This document shows positions 31,173-35,854 of a DNA stretch of 35,854 nt, in pieces. The notes under the pieces were generated by a model. That model was not told the DNA's origin. It saw only the letters and a program-made list of their open reading frames with translations, and made no database searches. The position numbers and the translations under genes are program-made. The stretch is from positions 69,860 to 105,713 of the forward strand of contig NZ_DCLL01000061.1 in the NCBI RefSeq assembly GCF_002321025.1, read 5' to 3'. Numbering within the stretch: the stretch's first letter is position 1; each line of letters opens with the position of its first letter. This stretch comes from Acinetobacter lwoffii. Lineage in GTDB: Bacteria > Pseudomonadota > Gammaproteobacteria > Pseudomonadales > Moraxellaceae.

Positions 31173-32048
31173 TTGAGTCAAACAATTGCATTTTTAGGAC
31201 TCGGGGCAATGGGGTGGCATATGGCCTCCCATTTGCCAAACCTCGGACACCCGGTTTGGGTCTGGAACCGGACTGAACATAAAGCGCTAGATCATGCTCA
31301 ATCTTTCAGGACTCTGGCAGTGGGTATTGAACAGGCGGTTCAAGCCGACTTTATCTTTTCCTGTTTGCCGACCAGTCAGGATGTGGAAGCATTAATTACC
31401 GCATATCCACCTAAACCCGGTGCAATCTGGATTGACTGTACCAGCGGTGTGCCGGAATCGGCACAAAAACTGGCAAAACGATTGGAGCAACAGGGAAGTT
31501 ATTATCTGGATGCTCCAGTATCCGGTCAGACTGTTGGGGCAGAAAAAGGTACTTTAACCGTGATGGTGGGAGGAAATGAAGCTGCCTTTGAACAAGCTAA
31601 ACCGATCATTGCTGCTTTTGCTGGCTTGATTGAATATGTGGGAGAAAGCGGTTCTGGTTTTGCAGTGAAAGCCGTTAATAATACTTTGATGGCGACCCAT
31701 TTATGGGCACTGGCTGAAGGTTTGACTGTACTGAAAGGGCGGGGAGTTGATTTAAGCAGTGCGTTGAACTGTATTAATCATTCCAGTGGTAAAAGCAGCA
31801 TGTCAGAAAATATCATGGCACAGCGGGTTTTAAGCCGTGAGTTTCATAAAACCTTTGCGCTGGATTTATTGCAGAAAGATATTGGTATTGCTTTGGAACT
31901 AGTGCAACAGCAGCAACTGGATTTATCAGTGATGTCATTGGTGCAACAACAGTTCCAGCAGATTGCCAAGCCACAGGCCAGCCAGTTGGATTTCTCCGCT
32001 GCGGTACAAGGGTTGGAACAACGTACGCAAATTGAATTAAGGGGTTAA
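31173..32048 (+). CDS. NAD(P)-dependent beta-hydroxyacid dehydrogenase; candidate malonic semialdehyde reductase
   Basis: 291 residues starting at TTG, with GAGGAG six bases upstream. It belongs to the 3-hydroxyisobutyrate dehydrogenase family: Rossmann motif FLGLGAMGWHMASHL (7-21), substrate loop DAPVSGQTVGAEKGTL (113-128), and catalytic Lys166 in GFAVKAVNNTL. WNRTEHK after the second strand suggests NADP use. It is the last gene of the rut operon and sits where a reductase is needed, since rutE is absent. Reduction of malonic semialdehyde to 3-hydroxypropionate is therefore a good guess but not proven; tartronate semialdehyde reduction is an alternative. Confidence 0.85.
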   Translation: MSQTIAFLGLGAMGWHMASHLPNLGHPVWVWNRTEHKALDHAQSFRTLAVGIEQAVQADFIFSCLPTSQDVEALITAYPPKPGAIWIDCTSGVPESAQKLAKRLEQQGSYYLDAPVSGQTVGAEKGTLTVMVGGNEAAFEQAKPIIAAFAGLIEYVGESGSGFAVKAVNNTLMATHLWALAEGLTVLKGRGVDLSSALNCINHSSGKSSMSENIMAQRVLSREFHKTFALDLLQKDIGIALELVQQQQLDLSVMSLVQQQFQQIAKPQASQLDFSAAVQGLEQRTQIELRG

Positions 32049-32133
32049 AGTCTTTCTTATAAATTGCTATTCATAGAGAAACTATTAATTTTGAATTAAA
32101 TCCATAACGATAGATTTTATTATTAAAAATATG

Positions 32134-32168
32134 AAAAGCCGAGAATTTAAAAATTCCCGGATTTTTAT
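32134..32168 (+). terminator. Probable terminator of the rut operon
   Basis: Stem CCGAGAATT / AATTCCCGG (one mismatch) followed by ATTTTTATTT, about 90 bases after the last stop codon. Confidence 0.65.
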
Positions 32169-32282
32169 TTCAATTGTTTAAAATAGCCTAAGTTAATTTT
32201 AAATTTAACTGATATCTGAGCAATTTAAATAAATAAATTTCTTTTATAAATTAGAAAATGATTGTCCATTAATATTTAATGT

Positions 32283-32380
32283 TCCTTCTCCCTTAGGGGT
32301 GAGGAGCATGCTCCGCAAGAGGATGAGGGGTTTTTTATAAAGAACCTCTCCCTACCCCCTCTCCTCATAGGAGAGGGAAT
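32283..32380. repeat. GC-rich palindromic intergenic element
   Basis: A block of C/T- and G/A-rich segments inside very AT-rich DNA. It contains a perfect palindrome GGAGCATGCTCC (32303-32314) and a perfect 9-bp hairpin CCCTCTCCT-CAT-AGGAGAGGG (32357-32377). Its two ends are roughly inverted copies of each other. It looks like a dispersed REP- or MITE-type intergenic repeat, but only one copy is in this window. The rest of the gap 32169-32440 holds no gene. Confidence 0.6.
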
Positions 32381-32440
32381 TTTCTTAATAATTTTTAATC
32401 ATTAAGAATTATTAAGGAAAGAGCTCTAATACACTGATAT

Positions 32441-32833
32441 TTATTTCTCTTGATTTGCTTCATATTCCTGAATGACTTCAAGCGCGGCACGAAAGGCTTC
32501 CTGGGTTGCCGGTGCACCGCAGTAAGGCAGGCTATGCAACAACACTTCCTGAATTTCCTCAACCGTTGCGCCGTTATTTAGGGCACCTCGCACATGACCT
32601 TTTAGTTCAGTGGGACTTTTTTGCGCGGTTAGAAATGCAATGGTAATTAAAGAACGATATTTACGCGGTAAAATACCTTCACGTTGCCAGGTCGAACCCC
32701 AGGCATGTTCATTAATCCAGTCCTGTAATGGCTGGGTAAAAGGCACGGTATTTTCCTGAGCACGCTGCACAAAGCTTTCCCCCATTACTTCAGTACGGAC
32801 TTTCAAGCCATTTTCATAATCTTGTTGTGACAT
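32441..32833 (-). CDS. Carboxymuconolactone decarboxylase family protein
   Basis: 130 residues, close in size to PcaC (4-carboxymuconolactone decarboxylase). GHVRGALNNGATVEEIQEVLLHSLPYCGAP contains the conserved His and the helical core of the gamma-CMD type rather than the CxxC of the AhpD type. GAGGAT precedes the ATG by five bases. It is not in a protocatechuate cluster here, so the true substrate is unknown. An AhpD-like antioxidant role is less likely without CxxC. Its transcription opposes the rut operon. Confidence 0.82.
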   Translation of the reverse strand: MSQQDYENGLKVRTEVMGESFVQRAQENTVPFTQPLQDWINEHAWGSTWQREGILPRKYRSLITIAFLTAQKSPTELKGHVRGALNNGATVEEIQEVLLHSLPYCGAPATQEAFRAALEVIQEYEANQEK

Positions 32834-32902
32834 GCTTTATCCTCAATTTTATTATTGCTTTAGCTTAACGCTTTTAAGCCAAAATACTATCGTGCAATAG
32901 TC

Positions 32903-32932
32903 GTAAAAAAAAGTGGCTGAAAAGCCACTTAT
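32903..32932 (-). terminator. Rho-independent terminator of fadE
   Basis: Perfect 8-bp stem AAGTGGCT / AGCCACTT with a GAAA (minus: TTTC) loop, followed by eight T on the minus strand, about 75 bases after the fadE stop. Confidence 0.85.
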
Positions 32933-33005
32933 GAAGCTTCCAAAGTGAGGTATTGAAACATGGCTCCACTCTGGAATTTATGACACCTTTGATCAAAAGT
33001 TTGAT

Positions 33006-35510
33006 TTAAGGTGATACTGAGTGTGAAGGATCAGTTTGCACTGAAGTATCCGTTCCTTTGGCATCTTCCTTGATGAGATACGGATTCTCAAGCTCTAATA
33101 CTTCCTGCAAATGCAGATCAAATACATCGGTCAACATGCTGTCATAACGACGCGCATTGTAGTGCAGCAATTTTTCTGCTTCCTCATCATTAATAAAACC
33201 ATGTAGCTGTGCATCTGCCACATGCTCTGCAAAGCTTAAACCCTTGAACTGGTCTTTATTTTCTGCTTTTTTAAAGCGATCCCACAGCTGTTCAATGTCC
33301 AGCAACATGGTGAAAGTAGATTCCATACGACCAGTGACATCATTTTCATTGATATTATGGTAGACATGTTTTTTGAGTGACTGCCGGAAAGCATTGTTTT
33401 CCATCATGCTGTTTGCTACCTGTTGTTTCAGCTGGTCTGATGGTTTCTGTACCGGACGGCCAAATGGGAAACATAGCAGTTTGAACATGCCTGCTGCTGC
33501 ACCTGCCGGAAAGTTGGCAAACAGGTCAAAAAATGCTTCTTGCGCTGTATACAGAGACTTTTCTACCGCAAGCTGTGCATGTAAACGCTCATCTTCAGTC
33601 TTTTTGCTATGCTCAAAAAACTTGAGAATTGCCGATGCAATAAACAGGTGAGCATGAATATCGGCCAGACGACCCGAAAGCATTTCCTTACGTTTGATAT
33701 CCCCTGCGAGTAAACCTAGGCACATATCCGCAGTTAAAGCAAAGTTGGCACTCAGCCGATTAATGATCTTATAATAAGGCTGGGTGAAATCAACCGCACT
33801 TTGCGGCGCAGCACTTGAGCCACCTGTAAAGGCATAGGCAAAGGAGCGAGCAGTCCGGTTAAAGGTGTAACCCAAATGCTTAAACAGCAAGTTATCAAAA
33901 GGATTTAGAGCCGCTGCCGAGTCTTCTGCCTGTAAGAGCTGTAATTCTTCATATAGATAAGGATGGCAGCGCATTGAACCCTGTCCAAAAATCATCAAGG
34001 AACGACTGAGAATATTGGCGCCTTCGACGGTAATGGAGACTGGAATTGCCTGATAGTAAGGTGCCAGAAAGTTACGCGGCCCCATCTGAATGGCACGACC
34101 ACCGACCACATCCATGCCGTGATTGACCACTTTACGCATGCCTTCAGTTGCATAGTATTTGGCAATCGCCGTCATTACGGCAGGCTTGCCACCCTGATTC
34201 AGACCACAGGTGACCAGATAACGGAAGGCTTCCAGCATATAGGTGTCACTGGCGATTTCACTATTGGCTTCCTGAACACCCTCAAACTTACCAACTGAAA
34301 TCTTGAATTGCTGACGAATACGAGAGAAAGCACCCACATTTAAATAAGTCATTTCTGAAGTAGAAGTAGACAGCGCTGGTAGGGAAATGCCACGACCGAC
34401 TGCCAAACATTCCATCAGCATGCGCCATCCTTTACCGGCATTTTTTACGCCACCAATAATCCAGTCCAGTGGAATAAAGACATCTTTACCTTCCACTGTT
34501 CCATTCATGAATGGCGGTCCCGGGTTATGCCGTGGTCCCACTATTACGCCTTCATGACTGGCAGGAAGCAGGGCACAGGTAATGCCATATTCAGTCTGTT
34601 CACCCAAAAGATGATCCGGATCATACATTTTAAAGGCCAGACCCACCACTGTCGCAATTGGTGCCAAAGTAATCCAGCGTTTGGAAAAATTCATTCTCAG
34701 ACCGAGTACTTCCTGACCTTCAAACTGGCCATAGCAGACTACACCGGTATCAGGAATCGCACCAGCATCGGAACCGGCCTCCGGACTGGTCAAACCGAAA
34801 CAGGGAATTTCTTCGCCTCGCGCCAGACCCGGCAGATAACGGTCTTTCTGTTCTTCGGTACCATAATGCAGTAACAGCTCGCCTGGTCCGAGTGAGTTCG
34901 GTACCATACAACTCACGGCTGTGGTCAGAGATCGCGAAGCAATCTTGCTCATCACCCGACTTTGGGCAAAGGAGCTAAAGGCACGACCGCCGTATTCTTT
35001 GGGAATAATCAGGCCTAAGAAACCATGTTCCTTAATATATTGCCAGACATGATCAGGCAGCGCTTTCTGCTCATGGATTTCCCATTCATCCAGCATGCTG
35101 CACAAGGTCTCAACCTCATTGTCCAGAAAAGCTTGTTCTTCTAGCGATAATTTGGGATAGGGATAACTGTTAAAGGTTTCCCAGTTCGGTGCACCCATAA
35201 ACAGTTCTTTTTCCCACCAGCTGGTTCCGGAGTCCAGTGCTTCACGTTCTGTCGGGCTGATACTCGGCATGGCATTGGCCAGTGCTTTATAGGCCGGTTT
35301 AGAAATGAACGACATACGTAAAGGGTCGATCATCACCACAAGGCTAATCAGGATCAGCGGAATGCCGAGAATAAGTGACCATGGGCTAATAAAGGCACAG
35401 ACTACTGACATGACAATTAGTGCAATTGCACCCGCGCTACGGGAGAGCTGAAAATAGAAAACCGCCCATAAACTAAGTAATAGCAGTAGTACAGCAAATA
35501 TAAATAGCAT
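33006..35510 (-). CDS. fadE: Acyl-CoA dehydrogenase FadE
   Basis: 834 residues, slightly longer than E. coli FadE (814). Two or three N-terminal membrane segments lie in the first 65 residues. The acyl-CoA dehydrogenase core follows (about 110-520) with the flavin and substrate segments CFGLTSPEAGSDAGAIPD, MNFSKRWITLAPIA, and RGISLPALSTS in the helical part. The C-terminal third is the FadE-specific DUF1974 domain. It performs the first step of fatty-acid beta-oxidation, with FAD. GGAGAA lies eight bases before the ATG. No FadR-like operator was recognised. The minus-strand gap upstream holds a possible 35-codon ORF. Confidence 0.93.
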   Translation of the reverse strand: MLFIFAVLLLLLSLWAVFYFQLSRSAGAIALIVMSVVCAFISPWSLILGIPLILISLVVMIDPLRMSFISKPAYKALANAMPSISPTEREALDSGTSWWEKELFMGAPNWETFNSYPYPKLSLEEQAFLDNEVETLCSMLDEWEIHEQKALPDHVWQYIKEHGFLGLIIPKEYGGRAFSSFAQSRVMSKIASRSLTTAVSCMVPNSLGPGELLLHYGTEEQKDRYLPGLARGEEIPCFGLTSPEAGSDAGAIPDTGVVCYGQFEGQEVLGLRMNFSKRWITLAPIATVVGLAFKMYDPDHLLGEQTEYGITCALLPASHEGVIVGPRHNPGPPFMNGTVEGKDVFIPLDWIIGGVKNAGKGWRMLMECLAVGRGISLPALSTSTSEMTYLNVGAFSRIRQQFKISVGKFEGVQEANSEIASDTYMLEAFRYLVTCGLNQGGKPAVMTAIAKYYATEGMRKVVNHGMDVVGGRAIQMGPRNFLAPYYQAIPVSITVEGANILSRSLMIFGQGSMRCHPYLYEELQLLQAEDSAAALNPFDNLLFKHLGYTFNRTARSFAYAFTGGSSAAPQSAVDFTQPYYKIINRLSANFALTADMCLGLLAGDIKRKEMLSGRLADIHAHLFIASAILKFFEHSKKTEDERLHAQLAVEKSLYTAQEAFFDLFANFPAGAAAGMFKLLCFPFGRPVQKPSDQLKQQVANSMMENNAFRQSLKKHVYHNINENDVTGRMESTFTMLLDIEQLWDRFKKAENKDQFKGLSFAEHVADAQLHGFINDEEAEKLLHYNARRYDSMLTDVFDLHLQEVLELENPYLIKEDAKGTDTSVQTDPSHSVSP

Positions 35511-35569
35511 TGTTATAGTTCTCCAGATTTATACAACGCTGCCTGTGCCGAGATCTCATAGAATTTTTG

Positions 35570-35677
35570 TCACAGTTCATTCATTTTTTTTGTCGCTTGA
35601 GGATCGGACAGGTTCAGCATTGCACGTGTGAGAATGATCGTTTTCAAGTCTTGCAACGATATTTTTAAATCTTTCAT
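35570..35677 (-). CDS. Possible 35-residue small ORF upstream of fadE
   Basis: ATG at 35677 to TGA at 35570 on the minus strand, in the leader region of fadE. The product (starting MKDLKISLQDLK, ending KKMNEL) has a protein-like helical composition. There is no ribosome-binding site and a stop codon immediately precedes the ATG, so it may be chance. Confidence 0.2.
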   Translation of the reverse strand: MKDLKISLQDLKTIILTRAMLNLSDPQATKKMNEL

Positions 35678-35813
35678 CTATTTTTGAGATTGTTTGAAAA
35701 ATGCTCAGTCTTCAAGTGAGAACGCGCAAAGAAATGTGAAGATAAGTAATGACTTAATCTTATCTAAAATAAAAAATGGGGTTTAACACTCAGTAAAGAT
35801 TTAAATTGAAGAG

Positions 35814-35840
35814 ATAAAAAAGCCCTCTACAAGAGAGTAA
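35814..35840 (-). terminator. Probable terminator of a gene beyond the right edge
   Basis: Minus-strand hairpin CTCTC / GAGGG followed by CTTTTTT. It would end a minus-strand transcript entering from outside the window. Apart from the small ORF, nothing else is seen in 35511-35854. Confidence 0.45.
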
Positions 35841-35854
35841 TGCCAGTCAGTTAA

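Noticed and set aside
1..35854. CRISPR array, insertion sequence or prophage
   Set aside because: No regularly spaced short repeats, transposase, integrase or phage structural genes were found on either strand.

Overview
The window is a stretch of ordinary chromosome from a low-GC gammaproteobacterium, most likely an Acinetobacter (Moraxellaceae). The evidence is gene content and order: a trpGDC cluster without trpE, ubiC-ubiA, an AlgW/DegS-type protease, NCS2-type RutG in a rearranged rut cluster, and several protein families common in Acinetobacter (DUF817, DUF3015, DUF4105, DUF4385). There is no insertion sequence, phage, CRISPR array or rRNA. No species call is made.

Layout. 1-3.5 kb (minus): a SAM methyltransferase, a pirin and a secreted L,D-transpeptidase. 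3.7-5.6 kb (plus): hemE and a DUF817 membrane protein. 5.7-8.2 kb (plus): two exported proteins (DUF3015, DUF4105). 8.4-9.8 kb (plus): a globin-coupled diguanylate cyclase cut in two by one in-frame TGA. 9.8-15.2 kb (minus): DUF4385, a Lys/Ser/Ala-rich histone-like protein, folE, an Smr protein and trpGDC. 15.2-19.2 kb (plus): an 800-bp AT-rich regulatory region, glnA, a small unknown gene, ubiC and ubiA. 19.3-21.5 kb: a small membrane protein, a meso-diaminopimelate dehydrogenase and a DUF2726 protein. Both sides of the dehydrogenase carry decayed duplicates of the neighbouring genes. 21.5-22.2 kb (minus): four tRNA-Asn genes in two duplicated pairs. 22.3-25.2 kb: sodB, a Nif3-family protein and an HtrA-type protease. 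25.4-32.0 kb (plus): a small unknown gene and the pyrimidine-degradation (rut) cluster. 32.3-35.9 kb (minus): a palindromic intergenic element, a carboxymuconolactone-decarboxylase-like protein and fadE.

How the genes work together. Nitrogen metabolism links two loci. Both glnA and rutA have clear sigma-54 (-24/-12) promoters. glnA also has two NtrC-like sites upstream, and rutA has one exact NtrC half-site. The rut genes should let the cell use uracil as a nitrogen source. RutA and RutF open the ring, RutB, RutC and RutD process the fragments, and RutG imports the base. RutE is missing, and a 3-hydroxyisobutyrate-dehydrogenase-family enzyme fills its position. Envelope functions are the L,D-transpeptidase, DUF3015/DUF4105, the HtrA protease and the DAP dehydrogenase (meso-DAP is a peptidoglycan and lysine precursor).

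Most notable signals: the duplicated gene junction around the DAP dehydrogenase, the nonsense-split diguanylate cyclase, the sigma-54 control elements, the RutE replacement, and compensatory base-pair changes among the duplicated tRNA-Asn genes. I found no clearly new multi-gene system. All alignments were done by eye.
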